Positions 36,801 to 45,264 of a stretch of DNA of 64,000 bases are shown here, piece by piece. The notes under the pieces were generated by a model. That model saw nothing but the letters and a program-made list of their open reading frames with translations, did not search any database and had not been told where the DNA came from. The stretch is from Anaerosporomusa subterranea (GTDB taxonomy: Bacteria > Bacillota > Negativicutes > Sporomusales > Acetonemataceae), in the NCBI RefSeq assembly GCF_001611555.1, contig NZ_LSGP01000025.1:1-64000 (forward strand), in the 5' to 3' direction. The first letter of the stretch is position 1, and the number at the start of each line of letters is the position of its first letter. The translations under genes and the position numbers were made by a program.

Positions 36801-37475
36801 CTACCAAACGACTCGTTCATTGACTATTGCTTCAAATAGGCTGCGTTTGCTGCTGCGTATATGATTACGCATTGCCTGTTCCGCTCCCTCGCCATCACGT
36901 TTTGTAAGCGCTTGCAGAATTTCGCAGTGCTCCTGGTAGGACAAGAGCGCCCGTCCAGGCAAACGAATCGCCATGATATGAAACCGTCTTAAATGATCGC
37001 CGTATAGACCAAGAACTCGATTCATTTGTTTATTGTCTACAGCCGCAAAAATCTGATCATGCAAAATATCGCCTGGATCAACAGCTTCCTGTCCATCAGG
37101 CGCAGTAGCTGATGAAACCCTTACCATATATTCGTTTAACTCGCGCAGAACATCATCTGTAATCGATTCAGCGGCAAGTCGAGCAGCAATCCCTTCCAGA
37201 GCCTCCCTAACAACAAATATCTCCTGAATGTCCCTTAAGGATATATCTGCGACAAACCACCCTTTACGCGGCGTAAGGTTGACAAAGCCCTCCTGCTCGA
37301 GCCGATGCAAGGCTTGACGGATGGGAGTGCGGCTCATGCCAAGGGTCTCCATCAGTTGAATTTCAGTGATGGGACTGCCAGGACGAAGCTCCAAATTCAA
37401 CAACATGTTTTTCAACGTATTATGCGCTAGGTCGCTTAAGGAAGTCTTCCCCGCACTGGAAACTACTTCAGACAA
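36801..37475 (-). CDS. GntR-family regulator, FadR/FCD type
   Basis: The 224-aa protein has an N-terminal winged helix (about 10-75, MSRTPIRQALHRLEQEGFV) and a helical FCD ligand domain (about 85-215). FCD domains commonly bind organic acids through a metal. It is the first gene of the tct operon and probably its own repressor: a perfect ATTGTATACAAT overlaps the promoter just upstream. The start is TTG with AGGGG six bases before. Confidence 0.9.
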   Translation of the reverse strand: MSEVVSSAGKTSLSDLAHNTLKNMLLNLELRPGSPITEIQLMETLGMSRTPIRQALHRLEQEGFVNLTPRKGWFVADISLRDIQEIFVVREALEGIAARLAAESITDDVLRELNEYMVRVSSATAPDGQEAVDPGDILHDQIFAAVDNKQMNRVLGLYGDHLRRFHIMAIRLPGRALLSYQEHCEILQALTKRDGEGAEQAMRNHIRSSKRSLFEAIVNERVVW

Positions 37476-37517
37476 GTTGTTCCCCTACCTTCTTTATTGA
37501 ATCCAATTAGTGTACCT

Positions 37518-37546
37518 ATTGTATACAATAAAATTATACAATTCAA
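37518..37546 (-). promoter_or_regulatory. Promoter and GntR operator of the tct/racemase operon
   Basis: On the minus strand -35 TTGAAT (37541-37546), a 17-base spacer and -10 TACAAT (37518-37523). The perfect 12-bp palindrome ATTGTATACAAT (37518-37529) covers the -10 element. It fits known FadR/VanR-subfamily operators. Confidence 0.7.
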
Positions 37547-37745
37547 CTTATTCTTTCGTCAATGGGTATTTACGCCATACGTTAGGCTTATTAAAAGATT
37601 AAGGTGCTTAAGGGTATAATGAACACCAACGAATTAGCGATACGCGAGCGACACAAAACGGATGTCCTTAGTGATGCTAGTGCTCCGTTCCTTGCACCAC
37701 AAGCCTTCGACGCTATAATAAATACACAGCAACATACCTGCAATG

Positions 37746-39164
37746 TTAGAAGCGAAAGTCACGTTTTCCATCTGTAAGCTCAGACAGATGCTCCACGGCA
37801 ATTGCGCGAACCTTCTCATTGGTAATGCGGGGAATTTCGTTGGCAATTACGGCTTCCCCCTTTGCCTTAGTATCTGCAGAAGCATAGTCTTCTAAATATT
37901 CTTTGAGCGTCATCAGTGCGTTTGGTTGACAGCAGTTTACAATCTGGCCTGATTTCGCCAGACTCATAAAGCGGTCTCCTGTACGTCCTTCGCGATAGCA
38001 AGCAGTACAGAAGCTGGGAATGTAGCCCAAGGTCAATAGCCAATTCACAATTTCATCCAGAGTCCGTCGATCATTTATGTCAAACTGCGCCGAGTTATCA
38101 TCTTCCGCTTCCGGTTCAACATAGCCGCCAACGCTGGTACTGGAACCGCCGCTGATCTGGGATATACCTAATTGAAGCACACGCTCACGAGTTTTTTTCG
38201 ATTCACGAGTGGAAACAATCATGCCGGTGTATGGAACTGCAATACGAAGTACAGTTACTATTTTAGCAAATATATCATCAGAAATAGCATTGCTAAAGTC
38301 TTCGGGGTTAATATCATCCGCCGGACGAATCCGCGGAACGCTGATGGTGTGCGGGCCAACTCCCATAGCCGCCTCTAAGTGTTCAGCATGCATAAGCATA
38401 CCAATAAAGTCATAGCGGTACATATTTAAACCAAATAAAACACCAATGCCTACATCGTCAATTCCAGCTTCCATTGCACGGTCCATCGCTTCGGTATGGT
38501 AGGCATAGTCGCTCTTTGGTCCGGTGGGGTGCAGCTCTTCATAGGCTTTTTTATTATAAGTTTCTTGAAAAAGAATATAGGTGCCAATACCGGCTTCCTT
38601 TAGTCTACGATAGTTTTCCACAGTTGTTGCGGCAATATTGACATTAACCCGGCGAATAGCACCATTTTTATGTTTTATGCTGTAAATGGTTTTGATACTT
38701 TCCAATACATATTCGATAGGATTGTTAATAGGGTCTTCTCCGGTTTCCAAAGCCAGACGCTTATGCCCCATGTCCTGTAAAGCGATTACCTCACGCGCAA
38801 TATCCTCCTGTGAAAGCTTCTTGCGAGAAATATTTTTGTTATTATGATGATAGGGGCAGTATACGCACCCGTTTACACAATAGTTAGAAAGATATAAAGG
38901 TGCGAACATGACAATGCGGTTTCCATAAATCTTTTGCTTGATTTCTTTTGCCAAGGACATCATTTTTTCATTCTCATCTTCTAAATTACACTCTAGAAGT
39001 ACCGCTGCTTCACGATGAGTCAGACCTTTGCAATCCTTAGCCCGTTCCAAAATGCGGTTGATTAGTTCACGGTTACTTTTGTTTTTATCAGCAAATGCAA
39101 GCGAATCCAAAATTTCTTGGTCATCAATAAATTCGGTGGCAATTTTCGACTTACAATTATACAT
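37746..39164 (-). CDS. hydG: FeFe-hydrogenase maturase, radical SAM tyrosine lyase HydG
   Basis: The 472-aa HydG splits tyrosine to make the CO and CN ligands of the H-cluster. It has CX3CX2C (C96, C100, C103) for the SAM cluster and the C-terminal CTAC...NCC motif (CX2CX22C) for the auxiliary cluster. Both are diagnostic against ThiH. AAGGAG precedes the ATG. hydE, hydF and the hydrogenase itself are not in the window. The small TM1266-type regulator gene is directly upstream in the same transcript. Confidence 0.95.
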   Translation of the reverse strand: MYNCKSKIATEFIDDQEILDSLAFADKNKSNRELINRILERAKDCKGLTHREAAVLLECNLEDENEKMMSLAKEIKQKIYGNRIVMFAPLYLSNYCVNGCVYCPYHHNNKNISRKKLSQEDIAREVIALQDMGHKRLALETGEDPINNPIEYVLESIKTIYSIKHKNGAIRRVNVNIAATTVENYRRLKEAGIGTYILFQETYNKKAYEELHPTGPKSDYAYHTEAMDRAMEAGIDDVGIGVLFGLNMYRYDFIGMLMHAEHLEAAMGVGPHTISVPRIRPADDINPEDFSNAISDDIFAKIVTVLRIAVPYTGMIVSTRESKKTRERVLQLGISQISGGSSTSVGGYVEPEAEDDNSAQFDINDRRTLDEIVNWLLTLGYIPSFCTACYREGRTGDRFMSLAKSGQIVNCCQPNALMTLKEYLEDYASADTKAKGEAVIANEIPRITNEKVRAIAVEHLSELTDGKRDFRF

Positions 39165-39185
39165 TTTAAGGCTCCTTCTTAATAA

Positions 39186-39452
39186 TTATTTATTATCTTC
39201 GATTGAAGATAGCTTAGAATACACCGTTTTAATATTGATGTGGGGAATCATTCCTAACTTGCCAGAGAGAGCGCTGATAATATCGTTGGGAGCATCCATT
39301 ACAATGCTGATTACTGAAATATTCCGTTTTGGATAGGGAATTCCCATCCTACCTACAATATGTTCTCCATATTCGTGAAGAGTGTCATTAAGCTTTTTGA
39401 TAGAATCCTTGTTTTCAACCACAATTGCCATTAGCGCAATCCTTGTTTCCAT
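39186..39452 (-). CDS. Iron-only hydrogenase system regulator (TM1266 type)
   Basis: An 88-aa ACT-fold protein of the TM1266 family, which is regularly found next to hydrogenase maturation genes. Its N-terminus METRIALMAIVVEN and SVISIVMDAPNDIIS agree with the family. It probably binds a small ligand or metal; the mechanism is unknown. It is 21 bp upstream of hydG and preceded by a terminator-like hairpin, so conditional read-through may control both genes. Confidence 0.82.
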   Translation of the reverse strand: METRIALMAIVVENKDSIKKLNDTLHEYGEHIVGRMGIPYPKRNISVISIVMDAPNDIISALSGKLGMIPHINIKTVYSKLSSIEDNK

Positions 39453-39479
39453 TAGAAAAGTCCTCTCCCCTCAAAATAA

Positions 39480-39705
39480 AAATCCTTGTGGCCAAAAAGG
39501 CACAAGGATAGAATGCTAATAAGTAAGGAGAGCCGCACAATTATGCTCTTTCCCTATATTACACCTATTCTCTCGCCTTCTCATTCGGGACTAACCCTCA
39601 TGCAATTAGAACGATACTTTGTTAATCATTTTACCCATGGTTTGCCGCAAGAAAGAATGGGATCATTCAATCTCAGACAGCTCACCCGAATATCAAATAA
39701 ATTGT
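39480..39705 (-). promoter_or_regulatory. Structured 5' leader with attenuator hairpin before the hydG operon
   Basis: The minus strand carries an extended -10 promoter (TGTTACAAT near 39705). About 130 nt follow, closed by ATTCGGG/CCCGAAT, then a second folded part. A terminator comes last (ATCCTTGTG/CACAAGGAT followed by TTTTATTTT), ending about 30 bases before the regulator's start codon. This is the layout of a riboswitch or attenuator. I could not match it to TPP, SAM, FMN, lysine, cobalamin or T-box consensus. The ligand is unknown. Confidence 0.5.
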
Positions 39706-39750
39706 AACATATATTCAGTAAAATGCATACTCACTTTTGTATCCCGTCAC

Positions 39751-39978
39751 TTAATATAGAACCATAAAACTAATTGGATCAACAGCGGCGCCGTTTACTC
39801 TGACTTCATAATGAACATGTGGACCTGTACTTCTCTCCGTATTGCCCAAATAAGCAATAACTTGACCTTTTCTCACACTTTGACCGTTGTTTACTATGTT
39901 GCGTGAATTGTGCCCATAAATAGTTGCAATACCAACTGATGACAAGTACGAAAATGTGAACACGAACCCGCTTGCCAT
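39751..39978 (-). pseudogene. Fragment of an M23 (LytM) peptidase
   Basis: Seventy-five codons match only the C-terminal part of M23 endopeptidases: YGHNSR, QVIAYLGNTERSTGPHVHYEV (the metal-binding HVH) and the terminal DPISF. The upstream half with the first metal ligands (HxxxD) is missing, and the preceding 130 bp shows no matching frame. This is a truncated remnant, unlikely to be active. Confidence 0.75.
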
Positions 39979-40111
39979 CCATATGAGGTCATTTTAGCAC
40001 TGACGATGACATCGGATAATGCCCTTATGTAACAGGTGATGGTCGGCCGTACCTTGACCGGACATTACCGGAACGTTAACTGTTTTCCCCGAAAGGGGTA
40101 TCTTTACTCCG

Positions 40112-40981
40112 TTAGGCCAAAGTCTTCATAAAATCAACAAAAGATTGTGCCGCTTTGGATAAATATCTATCCTTTTTCCACGCTAAACCAATCGTGATAT
40201 GGATGGGATCCGCAAGGTGCAAACAGTGAATTTGACCATCTTTTCGGGCTATAACATCCAGTAGAAAAGATATGCCAACCCCCTTGGATACAAGGCCTCT
40301 TATAGTCTCAATCTGACTCGATGATAATAAGACATTAGGTTCAAACCCGTGTTGCTTACACTCGCTCACAATTATCTGGCGATGGTAAGTATCCTCTTTA
40401 AGCAGTATAAAAGGTTCATCCCTTAGGTTTTCAAATCCGATCGTCTCTAGTTCGGAAAGGTGATGGTCAGGTGATACGCAAAGGAGGATTTCTCCACCAG
40501 CAATAGGCTGAATGCTAAGGAGAGGCGATGGATCAGATACGATGACAATACCTAGGTCCACCTCATCCTGCTCAAGTAGCTTCCGAACTGCTAAAGATCC
40601 TTCTTCAATTACTTTTAGCTGAATAGAAGGATAGAGCTGTTTAAAACCAGCAAAAATATGCGGGAATAGAAATGATCCAATCATTGGTGGAACACCAAGC
40701 TTCAGTGATCCTTTCCTTAACTCGCGGTACTCATGCATTTCAAGTATTGCGTCTTGAGCTTTATTTAGCAGTTCTTCTGCTCTTTCAAGGAAAACTCGCC
40801 CCTCTGCTGTCAATGTGAACTGCTTCTGACTACGTTCAAAAAGTAGCACACCTAGCTCTTCCTCCAGCTTCTGAATCGCCACTGAAATAGCTGGCTGGGC
40901 CACATGGAGCCGCTCCGCAGCTCGTGTCATATTGTTTAGTCGGCATACCATCCGGAAATACTCTAGCTGTCTTAAATCCAT
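40112..40981 (-). CDS. LysR-family transcriptional regulator
   Basis: The 289-aa LTTR has an N-terminal HTH (1-60, with AAERLHVAQPAISVAIQKLE) and a periplasmic-binding-like effector domain. It is divergent from the fabK-like, malic enzyme and gamma carbonic anhydrase genes across 121 bp, which is the usual arrangement for LysR control of the neighbour. An inverted GAAC-N10-GTTC near 41029-41046 lies in this gap and is a possible binding site. Confidence 0.93.
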   Translation of the reverse strand: MDLRQLEYFRMVCRLNNMTRAAERLHVAQPAISVAIQKLEEELGVLLFERSQKQFTLTAEGRVFLERAEELLNKAQDAILEMHEYRELRKGSLKLGVPPMIGSFLFPHIFAGFKQLYPSIQLKVIEEGSLAVRKLLEQDEVDLGIVIVSDPSPLLSIQPIAGGEILLCVSPDHHLSELETIGFENLRDEPFILLKEDTYHRQIIVSECKQHGFEPNVLLSSSQIETIRGLVSKGVGISFLLDVIARKDGQIHCLHLADPIHITIGLAWKKDRYLSKAAQSFVDFMKTLA

Positions 40982-41102
40982 CCCTGAATCTCCCTCTACG
41001 ATATATTCCTTTTATTATAACATAAAGAACCTGTATTTTAGTTCCTCCCAAACTTCGGATAGAATAAAGGAGTGAGGCTACAACAAGAGAGGAGAATACT
41101 GT

Positions 41103-42044
41103 ATGGAGACGAGACTGACAAACTTACTCGGAATTAAATATCCTATTATTCAAGGAGGCATGGCCTGGGTTTCAGAGGCTAACTTGACATCGGCTGTCTC
41201 CAACTCCGGTGGCGCTGGCATCATCGCTTCAGGCGGACGATCTGCAGATTGGGTTCGAGATGAAATCCGTAAGACTAAGTCGCTGACAAATAAGCCGTTT
41301 GGCGTGAATGTGATGCTAATGGCCCCAAATAAAGATGAAGTTGTTGAAGTCATCTGCCAGGAGAAGGTAGCATTTGTTACATTAGGCGCGGGAAATCCAG
41401 TACCCTTTTTAAAAAAGTTCCATCAAGTAGGCATAAAAGTGATTCCGGTCATTCCTAATGTCAAACTTGCAAAAAGAGTAGAATCTGCCGGTGCTGATGC
41501 TATAGTAATTGAAGGCATGGAAGCCGGCGGTCATATCGGTACACTAACGACTATGGCGCTGCTCACCAACGTCATTCCTGAAATATCCATACCGGTAATT
41601 GTTGCTGGCGGTATCGTGGACGGAAGGGGTGTAGCTGCTGCATTAATCATGGGTGCCTCTGGCGTTCAAATGGGCTCACGGTTTCTGTTGACTGAAGAAT
41701 GTACCCTTCACCAGCATGCTAAGCAGCGTATCATTGCGGCTTCTGATGTAGATTCCGTAGTAACCGGCTATTCTCGCGGTCACGGAGTTAGAGGCGTGAG
41801 AAATAAGTTCACTGAAAAATTCCTGGAACTTGAAACAAGCGGTGCTCCGCAAGAGATATTAAATAATCTCGCTGCCGGGACGAATAAATTGGCAGCAGTT
41901 GATGGAGATGTTGAAAATGGATTAGTCCAGGTTGGTCAAAGTCTAAATAGACTGAACGAGACCAAGCCAACGGCGCAGATCATGGAAGAAGTTATGGTTG
42001 AAACCATTAAGGTACTCACATCCGCAGGGAATCTAGTCAAATAA
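41103..42044 (+). CDS. fabK-like: Flavin-dependent enoyl-ACP reductase II / nitronate monooxygenase family
   Basis: The 313-aa FMN barrel protein resembles FabK closely along its length: YPIIQGGMAWV at the start, NPVPFLKKFH, the EGMEAGGHIG motif that includes the catalytic histidine of FabK, and GGIVDGRGVAAA for the FMN phosphate. It may reduce enoyl-ACP. Related proteins are nitronate monooxygenases. Context with malic enzyme and not fatty-acid genes leaves the role open. AGAGGAG precedes the ATG. Confidence 0.85.
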   Translation: METRLTNLLGIKYPIIQGGMAWVSEANLTSAVSNSGGAGIIASGGRSADWVRDEIRKTKSLTNKPFGVNVMLMAPNKDEVVEVICQEKVAFVTLGAGNPVPFLKKFHQVGIKVIPVIPNVKLAKRVESAGADAIVIEGMEAGGHIGTLTTMALLTNVIPEISIPVIVAGGIVDGRGVAAALIMGASGVQMGSRFLLTEECTLHQHAKQRIIAASDVDSVVTGYSRGHGVRGVRNKFTEKFLELETSGAPQEILNNLAAGTNKLAAVDGDVENGLVQVGQSLNRLNETKPTAQIMEEVMVETIKVLTSAGNLVK

Positions 42045-42068
42045 TCTAATGTCAAGGGGTGATGTTTA

Positions 42069-43244
42069 GTGGACATATATGAAAAATCTCTTATGCTCCA
42101 TAAACAGATGCGAGGAAAAATAACAGTAGCAACTAAGATGACGGCTGTAAATCAAGAGGACTTAGGTTTATTATATAGCCCGGGTGTGGCTGAGCCGTGC
42201 AGGCGTATAGCCATCGATCAGCAAGCAGTCTATGACTACACTGCAAAGGGAAACATGGTGGCAGTTATTTCAGACGGGTCTGCTGTATTAGGGTTAGGGA
42301 ATATCGGGCCGAAAGCTGCTATCCCCGTTATGGAAGGCAAAGCACTCCTATTCAAGAATCTAGCGGGCGTAGATGCCTTCCCCATCTGTTTGGATACGCA
42401 AGATACGGAAGAAATCATTAAGACAGTTAAATACCTGTCTCCAACTTTTGGGGCGATCAATCTCGAAGACATTGCTTCTCCCAAGTGTTTTGAGATCGAA
42501 GCGAGATTAAAGCGTGAGCTGGATATACCAGTTTTTCATGACGACCAGCACGGTACGGCTGTATGTGTATTAGCCGGATTAATCAATGCGCACAAGGTTG
42601 TCGGCAAAGATTTAACAGAAAGCAGAATTGTAATTAATGGCGCAGGCGCAGCTGGAATTGCCATTGCAAAGCTGCTTGGAGTAGAGCATATTCTTATGGT
42701 TGATAAAGAAGGTATTATTAACAGACAAGAACCCGGAACGATGTTAAACGATGGGCATAGAGAAATCGCTCAGATAACAAACCCTTCCAATATTTCCGGG
42801 AAGCTTGCTGATGCCCTAATTGACGCTGATGTACTCGTCGGTGTGTCGAGACCACGTTTAGTAACAAAGGAAATGGTCTCCACTATGAGTAAAAGCGCTA
42901 TCATCTTTGCCATGGCTAATCCTGAGCCTGAAATATTCCCCGATGAGGCCAAAGTTGGAGGAGCTGCAGTGGTAGGAACAGGACGCGCTGATTTTCCCAA
43001 TATGGTCAATAATGTAGTCGCGTTCCCCGGTATCGTTAAGGGTGCGTTATCAGTAAGAGCAAGTGATATCAATCAAGCTATGTGTCTTGCCGCTGCCATA
43101 GCAGTTGCAAACAGCGTTCCCGCAAGTGAACTCAAAGCAGATCATATATTCCCAGAGCCTCTCAACACGAAAATTCCCTGTATTGTTGCTAAAGCTGTTG
43201 CGGAAGCGGCCAAACAATCAGGGGTGGCAAGGGCCAATCAGTAA
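42069..43244 (+). CDS. NAD(P)-dependent malic enzyme
   Basis: The 391-aa short bacterial malic enzyme decarboxylates malate to pyruvate and CO2. It has the malic N-terminal domain (YSPGVAEPC, tyrosine base), metal-ligand region FHDDQHGTA and the Rossmann loop INGAGAAGIAIAK. The start is GTG with AAGGGG upstream. It sits 24 bp behind the FabK-like gene and 15 bp before the carbonic anhydrase homologue, so the three are cotranscribed. CO2 release next to a CO2-hydrating homologue is consistent. Confidence 0.95.
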   Translation: MDIYEKSLMLHKQMRGKITVATKMTAVNQEDLGLLYSPGVAEPCRRIAIDQQAVYDYTAKGNMVAVISDGSAVLGLGNIGPKAAIPVMEGKALLFKNLAGVDAFPICLDTQDTEEIIKTVKYLSPTFGAINLEDIASPKCFEIEARLKRELDIPVFHDDQHGTAVCVLAGLINAHKVVGKDLTESRIVINGAGAAGIAIAKLLGVEHILMVDKEGIINRQEPGTMLNDGHREIAQITNPSNISGKLADALIDADVLVGVSRPRLVTKEMVSTMSKSAIIFAMANPEPEIFPDEAKVGGAAVVGTGRADFPNMVNNVVAFPGIVKGALSVRASDINQAMCLAAAIAVANSVPASELKADHIFPEPLNTKIPCIVAKAVAEAAKQSGVARANQ

Positions 43245-43259
43245 CTTGGAGGAGATATA

Positions 43260-43802
43260 ATGATATTTGAAGGTGTCCAACCTACTATTGATAAAAAAAG
43301 CTTTGTTGCTGAAGGAGCAAGGGTTATCGGTAAAGTTACGATGAAAGAATTCAGCAGTATTTGGTTTAACTCTGTGGCAAGAGGAGACGTTAATCGGATT
43401 GAACTTGGACGCTACTCTAATGTCCAGGACAACAGCGTTCTCCATGTGGCAGATGATTGCACTACCATTATCGGGGATTTTGTCACAGTTGGTCACAACT
43501 GTATTATCCATGGTGCGACAATTGAAGACCATTGTTTAATAGGAATGGGAGCTATCGTCCTCAACAACGCCGTCGTAGGGCGTGGCAGCATTATCGCGGC
43601 GGGAGCTGTTGTACGAGAGGGTCAAATTGTACCCCCACATTCATTGGTTGTAGGAATTCCCGGTAAGGTTATTAGACAAGTTCCCGATGAACTGAACAGC
43701 ATCCATGCCCAGGCGGTCAAATATAAAACCCTGTGGACGGAACGCTACGCTCTACTCCCCGATGCGGGCGGAGAAAGATACCATGGAGAAAAAAATGTTT
43801 AA
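43260..43802 (+). CDS. Gamma carbonic anhydrase family protein
   Basis: The 180-aa left-handed beta-helix (hexapeptide repeat) protein has RGDVNRIELG and QDNSVLHV, then VGHNCIIHG, matching the zinc-binding histidines of the gamma class. Family members may hydrate CO2 or act as trimeric acyltransferase-like proteins. Its position directly after malic enzyme favours a CO2/bicarbonate role. GGAGGAG precedes the ATG. A terminator follows. Confidence 0.88.
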   Translation: MIFEGVQPTIDKKSFVAEGARVIGKVTMKEFSSIWFNSVARGDVNRIELGRYSNVQDNSVLHVADDCTTIIGDFVTVGHNCIIHGATIEDHCLIGMGAIVLNNAVVGRGSIIAAGAVVREGQIVPPHSLVVGIPGKVIRQVPDELNSIHAQAVKYKTLWTERYALLPDAGGERYHGEKNV

Positions 43803-43849
43803 AGTATCCTACCGAATCCTAATAACAGTTTCTAAATAGTAGAAGAACT

Positions 43850-43891
43850 AAGTGCCCAACTTCATGCCATAAGCGAAGGTTGGGCACTTTA
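43850..43891 (+). terminator. Terminator of the fabK-malic enzyme-gamma-CA operon
   Basis: AGTGCCCAAC and GTTGGGCACT pair, with an inner TTC/GAA step, and TTATAGTT follows. Confidence 0.75.
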
Positions 43892-43968
43892 TAGTTCTGT
43901 AATTATGTGAAGAAATTCTGGGGCGTTACAGTCAGGAGTATCAGCCCATCGACTTAACGACAAGCCCA

Positions 43969-44253
43969 TCAAGCTAGCCAATATCTCTTATTCTTTTTAT
44001 CGCTAATTTTGCCGCCATTAAATAATTGTCGAAGGACATAAAGCGTTTCCACAGGATTCATCTCAGCTTTATAGCCCAATTGCACAAATTCACGCCAGAC
44101 GTTCTCCTGTACGTTTGGCAAAAGCCCTGAAATATTACCAAATTCAGGAATAATATTTTTAACTTCATCACTATCCATCAAATCCATGACCTTACTACCC
44201 TTTTCAAAACCAATCACCAAAAGAAAAGCTACTGTTTTCTGCAGTGAATTCAC
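43969..44253 (-). CDS. Small orphan protein resembling the FliG N-terminal domain
   Basis: The 94-aa helical protein has an N-terminal half (LQKTVAFLLVIGFEKGSKVM and then MDSDEVKNIIPEFGNI) that follows the FliG_N pattern for the motor-switch protein. No middle or C-terminal FliG domain exists. Flagellar genes are not nearby, so a motility role is doubtful. The GTG start has AAGGAGG seven bases before. It is next to beta carbonic anhydrase, on the same strand, 77 bp downstream of its stop. Confidence 0.55.
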   Translation of the reverse strand: MNSLQKTVAFLLVIGFEKGSKVMDLMDSDEVKNIIPEFGNISGLLPNVQENVWREFVQLGYKAEMNPVETLYVLRQLFNGGKISDKKNKRYWLA

Positions 44254-44330
44254 CTCAATACCTCCTTGAACGCTACATTTACCTAAAAAACTACGGGCAC
44301 TTGCTATTGTCAGAGCGAGAAGGGATACTC

Positions 44331-44957
44331 CTAACCATTAGCCAACAAGAACTCCCCTACATTCCGGTCGTAAATGAAGACCTCACCCGTCTCGATGATG
44401 TAATGCCATCCGCTCAGTGCCAATTTTTCCAAAATCACATGTTGACGGATGTAGGGATATGTCATCAAGTGTTTTAGTTGTTCCACCACGTTGGCTTGTT
44501 CCATCATCCATTCCCGAGCTTCCGGATCATCCTCAGGAATTTCTTTTAGCACGCGGTCACGGACAGGATGGGCCAGCTCCAACCACTTCTGTGTGTGAGG
44601 CAAATGATCCAAGAAATTCGAAGGCTTAAGACAAGCGGCACATCCTCCGCAGTTTGAGTGTCCACAAACGATTATATTTTTTACTTCGAGGGAAAGCACC
44701 GCATATTCAATAGCCGACATGCTCGCCATATACTCAGATGTTTCATGGTAAGGGGGAACCAGATTGGCAATATTGCGAATGCCGAACAACTCTCCAGGCA
44801 GGGTGTCAGTGATCATATTGGGGTCTACCCGCGAATCTGCGCAAGAAATGAACAGGGTATGAGGCCGCTGTTCTGATTTCAATCCCCGAAAAAGCTCCCG
44901 ATGGATCTCAAAATCTCCCCGCCTGAATTTCACCAAGCCGTCAAGAATTTTTTGCAT
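44331..44957 (-). CDS. can: Beta-class carbonic anhydrase
   Basis: The 208-aa zinc enzyme interconverts CO2 and bicarbonate. Zinc ligands are C39, H100 and C103 (CADSRVD and CGHSNCGGC), and the D41-R43 dyad is intact. It has its own promoter (TTGTAA-17-TATAGC on the minus strand near 45000). With the gamma homologue at 43260 the window carries two carbonic anhydrase classes about 1 kb apart, on opposite strands. Confidence 0.94.
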   Translation of the reverse strand: MQKILDGLVKFRRGDFEIHRELFRGLKSEQRPHTLFISCADSRVDPNMITDTLPGELFGIRNIANLVPPYHETSEYMASMSAIEYAVLSLEVKNIIVCGHSNCGGCAACLKPSNFLDHLPHTQKWLELAHPVRDRVLKEIPEDDPEAREWMMEQANVVEQLKHLMTYPYIRQHVILEKLALSGWHYIIETGEVFIYDRNVGEFLLANG

Positions 44958-45116
44958 AAGCTTCCCTTCTCGTGTACTAGAATAGCTATATACTTTGTAG
45001 ACATAGTTTACAACAATATTACCATTAAAAACAAATCAATAATGCAGTATATTAAAGTCTGAATAGTCCGTCAGGAAATTTTAAATTAATCTTCATGCAG
45101 CCCCGCTATAAGGACA

Positions 45117-45165
45117 TACAAGGAGCCGTCTTAAAGCATCGTGCTTATTTAGACGGCTCCTTGTA
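45117..45165. terminator. Long hairpin between can and qor
   Basis: TACAAGGAGCCGTCT and its exact complement form a 15-bp stem, with an inner AAGCA/TGCTT stem. No clear T tract follows on either strand. It lies in the otherwise empty 306-bp gap 44958-45264 and may end transcription of the quinone oxidoreductase gene. A related sequence recurs near 47030-47070. Confidence 0.5.
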
Positions 45166-45264
45166 TATGGAAAACATCCAGCTAACAGCCGGAGTGCTCA
45201 ACCTGCACATCTTATTAAGTTAAGTTGTTATCGTATTTGGCTCTAGCTAAAGCCAAATGATTGG

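Noticed and set aside
39453-39720. TPP riboswitch suggested by a CTGAGA stretch in the hydG leader
   Set aside because: The remaining thi-box consensus (ACCC...CCTGAT...GGATAATGCCAGCG) is absent.
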